Assembly (NCBI GenBank): GCA_021234155.1
Contig: JAJEKV010000060.1
Coordinates: forward strand, 1,826,988-1,890,987
Direction of reading: 5' to 3'
Length of the DNA stretch: 64,000 nucleotides
Origin: Isoetes taiwanensis
Taxonomy: Eukaryota > Streptophyta > Lycopodiopsida > Isoetales > Isoetaceae
A model generated the notes under the pieces. It was not told the DNA's origin. It worked only from the letters and a program-made list of their open reading frames with translations, and did no database searches. How positions within the stretch are numbered: position 1 is the stretch's first letter; every line of letters starts with the position of its first letter. A program made the translations under genes and the position numbers. Of the stretch, positions 48,171-59,261 are shown piece after piece.

Positions 48171-49077
48171 CACACACATGTTGGACCACTTGTGGTTCAA
48201 CAATGGGGTTCTAGGAAAACGAAAAAGGATTGTGGAAATGATGCCATCTAGCAAGCATGCCGTACTTATTGAAATAAGCTACTTAATGGCTATCCATTGA
48301 CTATAAAATATCTTACATTCTTTATTTTTCAGGCTTAAATATGATGACATTGTACGCAAATAACATAGATAGAAATTGAACATGTAAGTGTCAACAATCT
48401 CATAAACGATTGGTTTCTTGATATATTGGGGAAAATTAACACCATCCTCATCTTTCAAGAGGCAACCCTTTGATGCATCATTTTGTTTTTTCAACATCTA
48501 CCATATATTTAGAAGCTAAGGCCAAATAGATACATATTTATCATTGATTAGATTATGCTTAAAGCTAGCAAAATACGAATGCAATAGAAACAAGGTGATG
48601 CGCACAGAGGGTTGCCCTCCATGGCCGGAGGATGAAATGGCTTAAATCATAGTTCAAAGTCATGTTTTCACAATCAATGCAAATTGTTACTCCAAACCAA
48701 TAGAATACTTGATACCACGACTTTATGGGATTTGGCCTGAAGAAGTTTTCAGGGGTGCTCGGCATGGAAGAAGTATTGCAAAATGGAAATACATGCTTTG
48801 TTAGCATAGAAATAAGAGAGCTCCTTGAAGACCTCTGGCCAGGTTTTTGTCACATAGAGCTTCAAACATTTGAGAAGCAGGTTTTGTAGAGAAATAAAAC
48901 ATTGATGCATAGCCTAACTCCAAATCTCGCAAGGAGAAGTAAAACCCAATGATCGCAGACTCAAAATGCAAGATCTATGCAACGCATACCAAGAATTCCC
49001 GACACCATAGCTAAATGAAGATCTCTCTCTCCCTCCCTCCCTCCTCCTGCTCTCTTTCTCTCTCTACTAAAAAACTG

Positions 49078-49274
49078 CTTTTGACATGGTTAGAAGAGAT
49101 GACATGTATGCCAAACTTGAAAAACTGGGGGGTTCCAAAAGACATGAGGAATGCGGTAACTTCACTCGATGAAAAGGTATGGGTTCAATTGTCCTTCCCT
49201 TTGGTAAATGTTTCAATGAAATGATAGATAGCAATATAGGGGTAAAGCAGGGTTGCCCTCTATCACCTACTCTA
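49078..49274 (+). pseudogene. RTE-type LINE reverse transcriptase, 5' half
   Basis: Plus-strand frames read FDMVRRDDMYAKLEKLG, then VPKDMRNAVTSLDEKVWVQ and finally SNIGVKQGCPLSPTL, the palm region up to motif B of a plant RTE/LINE RT. The sequence stops at 49274, where the copia LTR begins; the rest continues at 56250. Frameshifts separate the pieces. No endonuclease is found upstream, where a CT-rich tract (49020-49060) precedes the fragment. Confidence 0.85.
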
Positions 49275-49737
49275 TTATCTCTTCACCTTGTGTATTCAGA
49301 AAACACAAATACCACAAGTATTCAATAACTCAAATTCAGGATCGGGCTACAAGGCACTGTAGCTTTGGAATTAACTGAAATTCTATAGCAACTGTTACTT
49401 CGAATTCTCCATTGGAAATTCTGGGACAACTGTGATTTCCCTCCTCCTCGGCCGTTTATACAAAAGCCCTTCTCCATTCATATCAACTTCGTATTTATCT
49501 GCAAGAATTCGATCGGCCAGGGTCAGCCATGATCTTTCTATTTTTCTTCGATTACACTTGCCCTTTTTCCATTTGTCCAGCTGTTTTAATGTCAATATAC
49601 TTTTACCTTAGGAATTGAACTCAGGTGCACATCGTCTTTATAAATGGGACTATGCTTAACATTCAAATCGAGTGCAACCTAGAGTAGACAATTTGAGATG
49701 AATAGCTATGTGCATATCTATTTCACACTCCTCCTTT
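49275..49737 (-). repeat. Copia 3' LTR
   Basis: Nearly identical to 55785-56249: both start TTATCTCTTCACCTTG and end CATATCTATTTCACA. The element is on the minus strand, so this copy is its 3' LTR. A purine-rich tract (minus strand GCTAAAAGGAGGAG) directly abuts it. The boundary at the TTATCTC side is uncertain by a few bases and no target duplication was found. Confidence 0.92.
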
Positions 49738-49751
49738 TAGCTTAAATTTCT
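49738..49751 (-). other. Polypurine tract of the copia element
   Basis: GCTAAAAGGAGGAG on the minus strand lies directly before the LTR start TGTGAAATAG, the normal position of the plus-strand primer of reverse transcription. Confidence 0.85.
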
Positions 49752-49842
49752 GCACACTTATCTGTTATAAATAGGCTTTCCCTGAATTGCACAAACTTTT
49801 TCTCAACCACGGCTTTTGTAAAGATGTCAGCAATCTGCATAT
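49745..49842 (-). pseudogene. Copia RNase H C-terminus
   Basis: Minus strand reads MQIADIFTKAVVEKKFVQFR then ESLFITDK and a stop before the polypurine tract, the conserved end of Ty1/copia Pol (ADIFTK). It is separated from the rest of the RNase H (ending VEKGYVEMEY at 52513) by the 2.67-kb insert. Confidence 0.9.
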
Positions 49843-52512
49843 TGTAACGAACCTAGTGACCTTGGGGGCATGGTTTTAGCAAACATATCTTTATCTAAAC
49901 ATTGTGTAATGTTAAGGGGTTCTATATTAGCATTTCAAATTTGGTGAGCACCATAAAAGCGGGGCTACACAAATCAGAGATCCCAATTTGCCTGATTAAG
50001 AGAGGCCATGCAAAATCCTGCACCCCAGCATGCCGAATGGGCATCTGGCGGGATGTTCTGGCAGCAGGATAGATTGCCAGGTGGAAATTTGATCATCTGG
50101 GCAAAGATTATATAAGAGGAAGGAGGAGGTGGCCGACCGAATTGTAGGAGGAGGAGGAAAAAAGAAGAGAATCAGAAGCTGGATGCAAAGAGGCACAGAT
50201 CGATTTGACGCAGAGGCATACTTGAAGAATAAAGGTGGGGATTTGATGTGTATCTAGATTTTGCGGCATTATTGGGAATCAGATTGTGTAGAACAGATTG
50301 TTATGAAGTATAGATGCCATAGAAGCCATCGCCTGTGATCCAAATTCCAGTCCAGATGTAGAAGCTGTCATGTTAATTGCTCTATGAATTCAAATCCAGT
50401 AGAACCCTGACTGAATTCGGCCATCAAGATCTGGAAATCCAAGCTTGTAAATCCAATTTCTGTGAAGAACCCTCATTCTGCTTGTCTACCTCCTCTGCCC
50501 TGGAATAATCTGTAGATCCGCTTTCTCTCCCTGATTCTGATCTTAGAAATAGTTTTTGCCCTGTAAACCCATTTTTGGATGGAATTCCTGCCTGGGGCGA
50601 GCTAGCAAATTCAGTCTTGGCCGTGGATTTCTGTAACAAGTTAAGATCTTGACGGGGATACCAGGGTCCCCTATCCCCATACCTTTATAAATTGCATATT
50701 GAGTCTAACCTTTAAGCCTTGAAAGTTGTTTTGCATCCTTGTCAATTAAACCGCCAACATACCTTGGTAGTTGTATACCCTATAGGCTCAAAAATCTCAA
50801 TTAGCTGACAATTGTGAAATTATATTAAGAACCTTAGATCATATGGTCTTTACCTTAGTATTGAGTATGCTAATGTTGTCTATCTAGGGAATAAACCGTC
50901 TATTGCCAGCCTCGTCTTATGCGAAATGCTTGTCATGCTAGTATTTGATGTGGGATGTATGTGTATGTATCTCCATGACACTGTTGATAACCTAGCTGCC
51001 TTGATCCATATGCTAGCCATGGTGTCATGTGTTACTATGTGCGGATAGCTAGGACTTGAATTGAGTATTGATAATCCTATGAACCTTTCAAGTATATATA
51101 TGTTGGAAACATAGAGTTCACTTGTCCTAGAATTATACTCCTGTATGTGGGCTATGTTCGTAGAACCTTTAAGAATAAAGGCAATAACCGTACCATAGAT
51201 TGGGTATATCGCCAGCACTTTTGCTAGAGTAGGGTGTAGCCATATGCGGCATTATACATAGATAGGGTACTTCTATTCTGGCTATTTGGCAATAGAACTA
51301 GAATATGCATTGGCCATAGTAGTTGGGACGTTTGTGGATGCTAGAATGGATGGAGCATGAGTGTTGCTGCTAGGAATACGGTATGGCCTATCTAGTAGAG
51401 ATTCTGAGTGGTATTCCATCTTGCGAGATTAGATCTCACAAGAAAGTATAATGAGTATGAATTGTCACTATGGCATTAGTTTGATTATGATATTACATGA
51501 AAGTTATGGTTGCTTCTATGTTAAGGGAGTTCATGTTCTTGCTTTGAGATGTGCGCAATGAAATGTTGGCACTTGATTAGGAACCTCATTCTATTGTATT
51601 GCCTTGTTATGTGGTTATTTAAAGTAAGATGCATGGGACTGTATGATATCTCGTATTGTAGCCATCTGCAAGGTTATTGATCATAATCTGCCTTGTAAAG
51701 TTCTTGATGGATGATGTTGCATCTTGCACTGCAAACGGACCATCTTCAGAGGGATGGAATGGCTGTGAGACTCTGCATCCATGCCAGATGGCTAGATGGA
51801 TGGCATGTTGCATTTATGGCCCACCTTCGGAGGGGTGGGGTGGCCGTGTAGACTTCGCATCCGGGCCAGATGGGCAGTCGGATGAGTTAAGGGCAGAGCC
51901 TTGTGAAAACTCTGTACGTACAAAAGGAGAGAGTGGTCTTCTTAAGGCCGCAACCCAAGGATTACGTTTAGCATATGTGCATACATATTGATGAGAATGC
52001 AAACATGCTTGTAGTCTGAGTTAGAACTAATGCAAGGGCGTAGTGGAGCAGGTAAAATCATTGTTGTTCTTATCTTTGATGGATATGCTAGATTACTTTG
52101 TGGGTGATGTTATATGCTGGATTGCTTTGTGGTTGATGTTGTGGATGTTCCCTAAATGTTCCTCCCCACTTACTCCTTGTGGACTAACCTCCTTGTATTG
52201 TTTGTGTATGTTCAAGAGGGTACGTCCTGAGCTGAGAATGCGGTATTCAGATGGAGAGTCCGGGGATGAAGTTGCACCAGCGGAGCATTTTCCCGAGTCA
52301 TACTCGGTGACCTATAAGGAGGAGAAGCGGAGTGACCTGTTGAGCTATAGGAGTTGTAGTATGCCAAGACTCAGAGGAGCTTGGTCTTGTATGTAATTAT
52401 CTTATGAATGAGAGTATTAATATTGAGCATGTATATAAGTCTCAGGAATGTTTATCTTAGATGTTAAACGTATCGGTGCAACGGCCTAGGCCAAGGGGAT
52501 AGGTCTGTTTCA
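49843..52512 (+). mobile_element. 2.67-kb LTR-like insert (solo LTR?) in the copia element
   Basis: Begins TGTAACGAACCTAG...CCTTGG and ends CCAAGGGGATAGGTC-TGTTTCA; the two ends are imperfect inverted matches with TG...CA termini, as LTRs have. A TATATAAGAG box at 50109 followed by a purine-rich leader suggests plus-strand transcription. Inside are an imperfect ~80-bp direct repeat (51738 and 51818) and an ORF tail (MRYSDGESGDEVAPAEHFPE). There is no RT or integrase. Its removal rejoins copia RNase H coding sequence. The flanks CATAT and GTATT do not form a clear duplication, so solo LTR is an inference. Confidence 0.65.
50109..50117 (+). promoter_or_regulatory. TATA box in the LTR-like insert
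   Basis: TTATATAAGAG followed by GAAGGAGGAGGTGG, 270 bp from the left end of the insert, the usual kind of place for an LTR promoter. Confidence 0.5.
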
Positions 52513-53918
52513 GTATTCCATCTCTACATATCCTTTTTCTACAAGATCTTTAATAAAATGAATGTATAATTCAATGTGTTTAGTTCTTTCATGATAGAAA
52601 GGATTTTTTACTATTGCCATGCAACTCAAACTATATGTTATGATCTTTGTAGGAGAAGTCTGTATAAAACTAGTCTCGCTGACTAACCTTCTCAACCATG
52701 CTATTTACTTAGCTACTAATGAACTTGCAGTGTACTCTGCCTCTGCAGATGACATGGCCATAGCAGTTTGTTTCTTACTCCAACTTATAACGCCTCTTAC
52801 TAAAAATACAGCATAACCACTTGTGGATTTTCGAGTGCTTAAATCACCTCCCCAATCTGCATCACTGTAAGCACAAAAAGTAAAATTCTGGTTATGATAG
52901 GTGATTCCAAGTGTGACAGTCCCCTTCAAATGTCTAAGTACCCTTTTTGCAGATAACCAATGAACTTTACTTGCATTATGACAGTGTCTGCTCAACATAT
53001 TTACAATGTAGCTTATATCAGGCCTTGTATTGTTTGCCAAATAAAGTAGGCAACCAATTAATTCTCTGTATGGACTGCTTTGAATTTCCATTGTTTTAAA
53101 TCTCGTGAGCATGTTTGCAATGTTTCTTTCTTGATCGAGTTTCAAAATATTTTTATCTCTATTTCTATGGACTTCAATTCCAAGAGATTGTCTAAGTTCT
53201 TCTAAATTGGCTATTTGGAATCTTTGCTTGAGGATATTTTTGCAGAACTCCATACATTTCATGCTACTACTCACCATAATGCAATCATCCACATATAGAG
53301 CAATAATACAAATATTGTTTCCTTCTTGAAATTTATAGAGATTTTCGTCATTCTTCAATCTTTCAAATTCCTGTTCTTTTAGAAACTTGTCCATGCACAA
53401 GTACCACTCTCTAGGTGACTGTTTTAGTCCGTATACAACTTTGTGCAGTCTCCATACCATATTAGGATCTTGTTCAAAACCACATATATATCTCTTCGTC
53501 CAATTTTGCATTCAAAAAGGCTGTTTTGACATCCATGTGAAGAAGTTCCCAATTTTGTGTTTTTTCAATGGCAAGTAGAATTCTCAAGCTGGTCAATTTT
53601 ACAACAGGAGCAAATATTTCTTCATAATCCTTCCCTTTCTTCTGTGTGAATCCTTTTGCAACCAATCTGGCCTTAAAATCTTTTGCTTCCATCTGGACCG
53701 ATCTTTATTCTAAAAATCCATTTGTTATTCACAATATTTTTGTCATTTGGGCAGTTCACTAATTGGTATGTTCCAGTGTGTTTGAAAGAATTCATTTCCT
53801 CAATCATGGCAGCCATCCATTTATCCTTTTCTCCAGAATTTATGGCCTCTTCAAAAGAATTAGGAACATTCACATCTTCTAGCATTGCTAGTATTTGTTC
53901 TAAATCACCACGCATCAA
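52513..53918 (-). pseudogene. Copia reverse transcriptase and RNase H
   Basis: Minus-strand Ty1/copia Pol. The RT starts WMAAMIEEMNSFKHTGTYQL, NKWIFRIK, ARLVAKGFTQKKGKDYEEIF, LLHMDVKTAFLNAKLDEEIY, VVYGLKQSPREWY and the catalytic ALYVDDCIMV. The RNase H follows with YSDADWGGDLSTRKSTSGYA and SSAEAEYTA, then NPFYHERTKHIELYIHFIKD. Three frame changes (near 53680, 53500 and 52700) break it. The 268-codon central ORF is the longest intact piece and keeps YVDD. The end is interrupted at 52513 by the LTR-like insert. Confidence 0.95.
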
Positions 53919-55268
53919 GTTGCGTTTTGTTAATCCTCATGCTTTTACCACCTTCATGTCTGCCATACTGTCCTCCTTCAAAACCACAGGATTCCTTTAG
54001 CTTCTCTACTTGGGTTTTACGTTTATTAACAAGTGAAGGTTCAGCTAGCTGCTCGAGTGAGTGACCATTCTTGCTACCATTTCTCTTTGCTTCAGCCATG
54101 CTGTTACTATTTGATTCAACCATTGGGTTTGAGGCATTCATTCTCCCCTTTCCATTCTCTGAATCAACATCAAAGTCTATGTACATTTCTTTTTCTGATC
54201 TTGTCACTGATTTATCTGCTGCATCTAACTTTTCAAGACCGTGTCTGTGTTTATGCAAGATATTTTCATCAAATATTACGTCTCTACTAATAAAAACTTG
54301 GTTTAATTTAGGAACATACATTCTGAACCCTTTTGATTGCTCATCATATCTCACGAGATATCCTATGTCAACCTTGTCATTCAATTTGCTTTTTATTTCT
54401 TTAGGCACATGAATGTATCCTAAGTAGCCATATGCTTTGAACATATTATAGTTAATATGAACCTTATTTAATGACCATGCTAATTCTGGTATATTTCCAT
54501 GTAATGCAGCAGAGGGTACCTTATTTTGTATCATAGCCGCTCCTCCCACATTCTGTTTGGTAATCCAGAACCTTTAAGCATTGATCTCACAGCGTCCAGA
54601 AGTGTTCAATTCTTTCTTTCCGAAACACCATTCTGTTGTGGACTAAACCTGCAAGTTAGTTGTCGTTTGATTCCTTATGTCATACAAAATTGTTTAAATT
54701 TTCCAGAAAGATATTCTGCTCCCCTGTCAGATCTGATACACTTAACTTTTCTCTCAGTTTGTCTCTCCATTGCTATGACAAACAATTTTAAAGCATCCAA
54801 AGCTTGGTGCTTTTTAGTCAAACAGTAGCATTTGCATTTTCTGCTAAAATCGTCAATGAACATAATAAAGTATCTTTTTTGAATTCTACTTTGAACATTC
54901 AGAGGTCCACACAGATCTATATGGATGAGATCAAGTATCCCATGTACCTTATGTCTAGATTTTTGAAATGGGAATCTAATAAAATTTTCCAACATGCAGC
55001 CTTCACATATAATCTGTTCGTTATCTTTTGCTTCTTTGCATTCTAACAAGCACTTCTTTGCCATAAACTTGACATTGTTCTAATGAGTATGGGCTTGTCT
55101 ATTGTGCCAAAATTCCATGTTTGGAATCATAACAGTATCTATACTATCAACAGCCACATCATTCATTTGAAACAGATTACCAACATGTTTGGTGTAAAAT
55201 CTCAATTCATTATTCATCAATACTTTACATGCTTGATTGTCAAAAACAAGCTTATAACCAAGATCCAC
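53905..55268 (-). pseudogene. Copia GAG-pre-integrase and integrase
   Basis: Minus strand reads LVDLGYKLVFDNQACKV, a degenerate pre-integrase finger (FWHNRQAHTH ... ICEGCMLENFIRFPF), then the core with DLIHIDLCGPLNV, FIDDFSRKCKCYCL and CIRSDRGAEYLSGKF. It continues FSPQQNGVSERKN, a TGA where Arg is usual, and TLLDAVRSMLKGSGLPNRMW. Next come KAYGYLGYIHVPKE and SRDVIFDE and an acidic linker. Catalytic Asp and Glu positions are still visible. Frameshifts near 55070 and 54550. Confidence 0.93.
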
Positions 55269-55784
55269 CAGCTGACACGAAAATCAAAATTTTTATTAAG
55301 CTAGGCACACATAAGACATTGTGAATGTCAACAATCTCCCCCTTCAAATCCAAAGAACGCAAAACAATCCACAACCTTCAATTTGTCGTGATCTCTCTAT
55401 TTCCTCTGCACATTCTTGGACTTTGTTGCTATCACATTCTTCAGAAGATCAGTTGAAGTGACTACTGATTCCTCCACTTTGAGTAGCTTCATAATTGCTT
55501 GAGGATCCACCTGCTGCTCCACCAACTGTTGAGCTTGCGACTCCACTTGTTGCAGAGGTTTCTCCCTCACTATTATCTACACAATGGATAATTTGATCCT
55601 TCCATATTTGAAAGCCTGCTCCTCCCTTATATACTTCAACTGCATTGAGCAGACTTGCTCCAAAACGACTTGCCATTATAAAAAATGACAGGATTTGCTA
55701 GCATTGATATCAATTGTAAATATGAAACACAATATTTCTAATGGTTAATCCAATATACACCACTAGAGTTCACGCTTAATTTGT
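55269..55784 (-). pseudogene. Copia gag/protease remnant and 5' leader
   Basis: A 75-codon ORF (55676-55449) starts MASRFGASLLNAVEVYKGGA then GFQIWKDQI, a Gag start, and ends early in a Ser/Gly stretch. Between 55400 and 55290 the frame reads LKGEIVDIHNVLCVPSLIK, the end of the protease region. Zinc knuckle and protease active site are missing, so about 1 kb has been lost. The leader between ORF and LTR contains TTGATATCAATGC, a possible degenerate initiator-Met-tRNA primer site, although it is about 75 bp inside. Confidence 0.75.
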
Positions 55785-56249
55785 TTATCTCTTCACCTTG
55801 TGTATTCAAAAAACACAAATACCACAAGTATTCAATAACTCAAATTTAGTGATTGGGCTACAAGGCACTGTAGCTTTGGATTGAACTGAAATTCTATAGC
55901 AACTTCTACTTCGAATTCTCCCTTGGAAATTCTGGCAGAGCTGGGATTTCCCTCCTCCTTGGCCATTTATACAAAAGCCCTTCTCCATTTATATCAACTT
56001 CGTATTTATCTGCAGGAATCCGATCAGCCAGGCTCAGCCATGATCTTTCTATTTTTTTTCGATTACTCTTACCCTTCTTCCATTTGTCCAACTGTTTTAA
56101 TGTCAATATAATTTAACCTTAAGAAAGGCCAATATTTGAATTCAGGTTCTCATAATCTTTATAAATAGGACTATGCTTAACATTCAAACCGAATGCAACC
56201 TAAAGCAGACAACTTGAGATGAACAGCTACTGTGCATATCTATTTCACA
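55785..56249 (-). repeat. Copia 5' LTR
   Basis: 465 bp, partner of 49275-49737. Differences are scattered substitutions and small indels (for example GTTACTTCG/CTACTTCG and a short insertion AAGAAAGGCCAATATT near 56120), so the insertion is not recent. The 66-codon ORFs found in both LTRs are shared LTR sequence, not genes. Confidence 0.92.
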
Positions 56250-56715
56250 AAACTTGGATCTCTCAGAATGGTCAAGGAGGCACCTTGGTAGGAGGTTACA
56301 CTCTAGACTTGCTACTCTATGCAGACGACATTGTTTTGCTCTCCAGAACTGCAAGTGGCATGCAACAACAGCTCAATAATATGGCATCCTTTTGCGATGC
56401 AAGGCAGATGGAAGTCAATCTTGGTAAGACCAAACTTATAGTTTTTGGCACGAGGTCAACAGATTTCAATCTCTGGTACAAAGGCACTAAGGTTGAGGTG
56501 ACAACCCAATATATAGGTAGACTAAAATTATAAATGGAATAGGACGGTTGAGCACAGGACAGATGATGGTTTTAAAGCCCTATTCTCCATGCAGAGAAGG
56601 TGCAAGAAAGCAGAAATAATAGATTTTGGCCTAAAAAAAATGCTCTACAAGATCTTAGTTCAAGCCGTCATTTTATATGGTTGTAAAATATGGGGACAAG
56701 AGAATGATAGCTAAA
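56250..56715 (+). pseudogene. RTE-type LINE reverse transcriptase, 3' half
   Basis: Continues the RT split at 49274: TWISQNGQGG, LLLYADDIVLLSRTASGMQQ, FCDARQMEVNLGKTKLIVFG, then after shifts KALFSMQRRCKKAEI and LVQAVILYGCKIWGQE, the usual tail of plant RTE-like RTs. About 7-10 residues between motif B and WISQN are missing, so a small deletion accompanied the copia insertion. The catalytic YADD is intact. Confidence 0.9.
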
Positions 56716-56960
56716 CGTCAAAATAATCGTCAGACATCCTTCATAAAACAGACAATTGCCAGGCCCTTATTCCTGACGAATGTACTGACGAGTTTTATCT
56801 GACAGTTTAACGTCAGAATAATCGTCAGGTAATTAGTCAGACATAGTCAGATGATTAGTCAATAAATTAGTCATCCAAATAGTCAGACAATTTGTCATTA
56901 TGTTAGTCAAATTAATAGTAAGAAGATTGGTCATCTTAGTCAGGTCAACGCGAAAGTTAG
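56705..56960. repeat. GTCAG/GTCA-rich patch
   Basis: At least 20 copies of cGTCAg, aGTCAg or aGTCAt in about 250 bp. TTAACGTCAGAATAATCGTCAG near 56805 repeats AAACGTCAAAATAATCGTCAG near 56714. The patch begins right after the LINE end. It may be the subterminal region of an unidentified DNA element. Confidence 0.7.
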
Positions 56961-57029
56961 AATATTGGTCATATTATTGGAGATTTTGCCAATACATAAG
57001 AATTGCTACTTTTTCATACTGCAAATAAA

Positions 57030-57085
57030 TTGAAAAAAGCTCCAGGATTCGAACCTTGGTTAAACCATTATCGCTAGTTATTCAA
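57030..57085 (-). repeat. tRNA-related (B-box) sequence
   Basis: Minus strand carries GGTTCGAATCC, a perfect pol III B box, with only a weak A-box-like TAGCGATAATGG about 22 bp upstream, too close for a tRNA gene. Probably a tRNA-derived SINE remnant. Confidence 0.4.
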
Positions 57086-57949
57086 ATAGATATAAATAGC
57101 AACCTAAATAATCCAACCAATAATCTGCAATTGAAGACCTACGCATGTGTGCAAAACTAACTCCAATGAATTATGTAGATTTACCTAAATAATTAGCCAT
57201 ATCCATGTTTGACAAACAAAAAAGTAAAGCAAATGAATGTGTAAAAATTAATCTAACGCACTCAAAGTACCTTATATGCAATGGCCATTTCAGACGAAAC
57301 CATAACCATAGTAGCAGAAACAAAATGTGACCTGGTATTAGGAATTGAAGACTTCGTTTCTTGAATCCCAAAGCATATTTAAATATTCTGGATCTCAGCA
57401 TCACATTATGCAAATGCTTGAAACTGCAGGAAAGACTTGATTCTACCCTAAGAAATCATTCATCTGCGAAAGCAATAGTTGTGAAGTCTAAATCTGATGA
57501 GTTCTATCACTTCTATGGGTTACATCTATACCAGTTCTTCGATATGTGTGGAGTTGTTCTATCTGCTAAGAAATTTTTGTTTAAAACTACAACCAATTTT
57601 CGATTGCTCAAAACTTTGCTAGGAAAAGGAATTAACAAGATCAATCTTTAATTACTTATGATTATCTTGTTGTTTGTGATGGTTCTAATCCAACGAGCAT
57701 ATATTCATTTTTGCACGAAGAGGATCTTGTTGTAATTTATGTATATGATAGAGAAAGATTATCATCAGAGCAAGATTTTCAACAGATCGAGTTGCACAAA
57801 TCGTAAGAATGAAAATTTAAGCGAGAAAGGAATCAGATATAAATTGATGAAAACCAAACTTATAGATTTACAAGGTCTGTAGCGATTTGATAATGCAACT
57901 AAGATTTTAAAATAAAGAGCCAGATCCAGCCTGAAAATAAAATAATCAA

Positions 57950-59080
57950 AGCACCCAACAAACCTGTCCGCTTTGTCCTTTCTACATTCCAGTCAACTGC
58001 CAGCCAGGGTTTAGGGATGCTGCATAGAAAGGAAACAAGGCAGCGAAATGAGAAAGGAAAGTAAGCAGCGAAGCCACATGCCCCAGGAAGAAATAACACA
58101 AATGACATCCGGCCTATGACAAATCCCTTGCATATCAGTGCAGTAAAGGGGACTGTAAGTGATTCCAGCAAATAGAGAAGAGAATGTGTCCTACAAATTT
58201 GCTTAAGTTACATCAAGAACGAGCAAACTTGTTATGAGAAAAAAAAATGTGTGTTTAAAAACAACATACCTTCCCTGCAGGTTGGCATATAGGGACATTC
58301 TCTAAAATTGTTTTCGTCGAATATGTCCATGAAGCATATATAAGCACCAAAAGCATTGCCAATATTCCAATTATCAACCCCTCTGCAATGCTTTGTCTTA
58401 AGTCAACATAAGTCTTTAGAAGTTTAAAGTCCTCTATCTCCTGCGAAGTGCTTGGCTCTGCCTGGGACCATTAAGTGAATTGGACTCAGATGCTAATTGT
58501 AAATGCTCCAAAATTTCATGTTGTTGCCCTGCAAGAAAGGTATGCTTGAAATAGAAAAAAATAGCGTTGGCTTATAGATTGTGCTCAACTAACAACTCGA
58601 AAGATCATTGTAATCGCTTATGTCAATGAAGTAAACAATTAAAACAATCTTGCATGTTTAAAATGAATCAAAACTAGTTCTCCTGATGTTCGGTATTTGA
58701 GCCTCCAGTTTTTATATATGATGCATCCCAAAGTTTCAAACCTCTTGCATATATATCATTAGCAATGCACAAAGCAAAAGGCACATCGAAAAAACTTCTC
58801 AAAATGCCATAACGTTGTTGCTTCATCCATTCTTTTTAGGGACAGATCGCCTCTGTACAATGCTTGCATTGCCACTGTCATCGTGCATTCATGAGATTAG
58901 ATGGCCATGAGTTCATAAATGTATTGTACGTAAATGTGCTCAGAAGAAAATAACGTACTTATAAAGATGGAAGAGATGTAGCATCATTCAAAACCTGATG
59001 CAAGTGTGAACCCTGGAGTTCAACTGCCGGGACTGAGAATTGGTTGCTATAGTTAGAGTTTTGGCTATCAAAACATGAGC
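57950..59080 (-). pseudogene. Unrecognised membrane-protein gene remnant
   Basis: Several minus-strand exon-like pieces: near 59140-59000, ACGILTLGNTTSSSCFDSQN and NQFSVPAVELQGSHLHQ; near 58540-58480, after CTTTCTTGCAG, QQHEILEHLQLASESNSLNG; then, in a shifted frame, AEPSTSQEIEDFKLLKTYVD, EGLIIGILAMLLVLIYASW (a membrane helix) and ILENVPICQPAGK before GTATGT at about 58267; and near 58150, PLYCTDMQGICHRPDVICVI. The shift between two adjoining pieces suggests decay. I cannot name the family. Confidence 0.45.
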
Positions 59081-59223
59081 TTGAAGTTGTGTTTCCCAGA
59101 GTGAGTATGCCGCAGGCCACAACACTTACACATCATATTGTTTGCCTGCAGTTGCATCAGATTGGAGCTTATGTCTGCCTTGCCCCAGTTACCCGGTTGA
59201 AACATTCACGATCTAGAATGCAG

Positions 59224-59261
59224 GTATATCCTAGGTATATTCCAATATATACCTAGGATAT
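59224..59261. repeat. Short perfect hairpin
   Basis: ATATCCTAGGTATAT and ATATACCTAGGATAT face each other around a few bases. An isolated palindrome with no visible gene context. Confidence 0.75.

Noticed and set aside
49395-56106. Matching 66-codon ORFs at 49395-49595 and 55906-56106
   Set aside because: They are identical parts of the two copia LTRs, not a duplicated gene.
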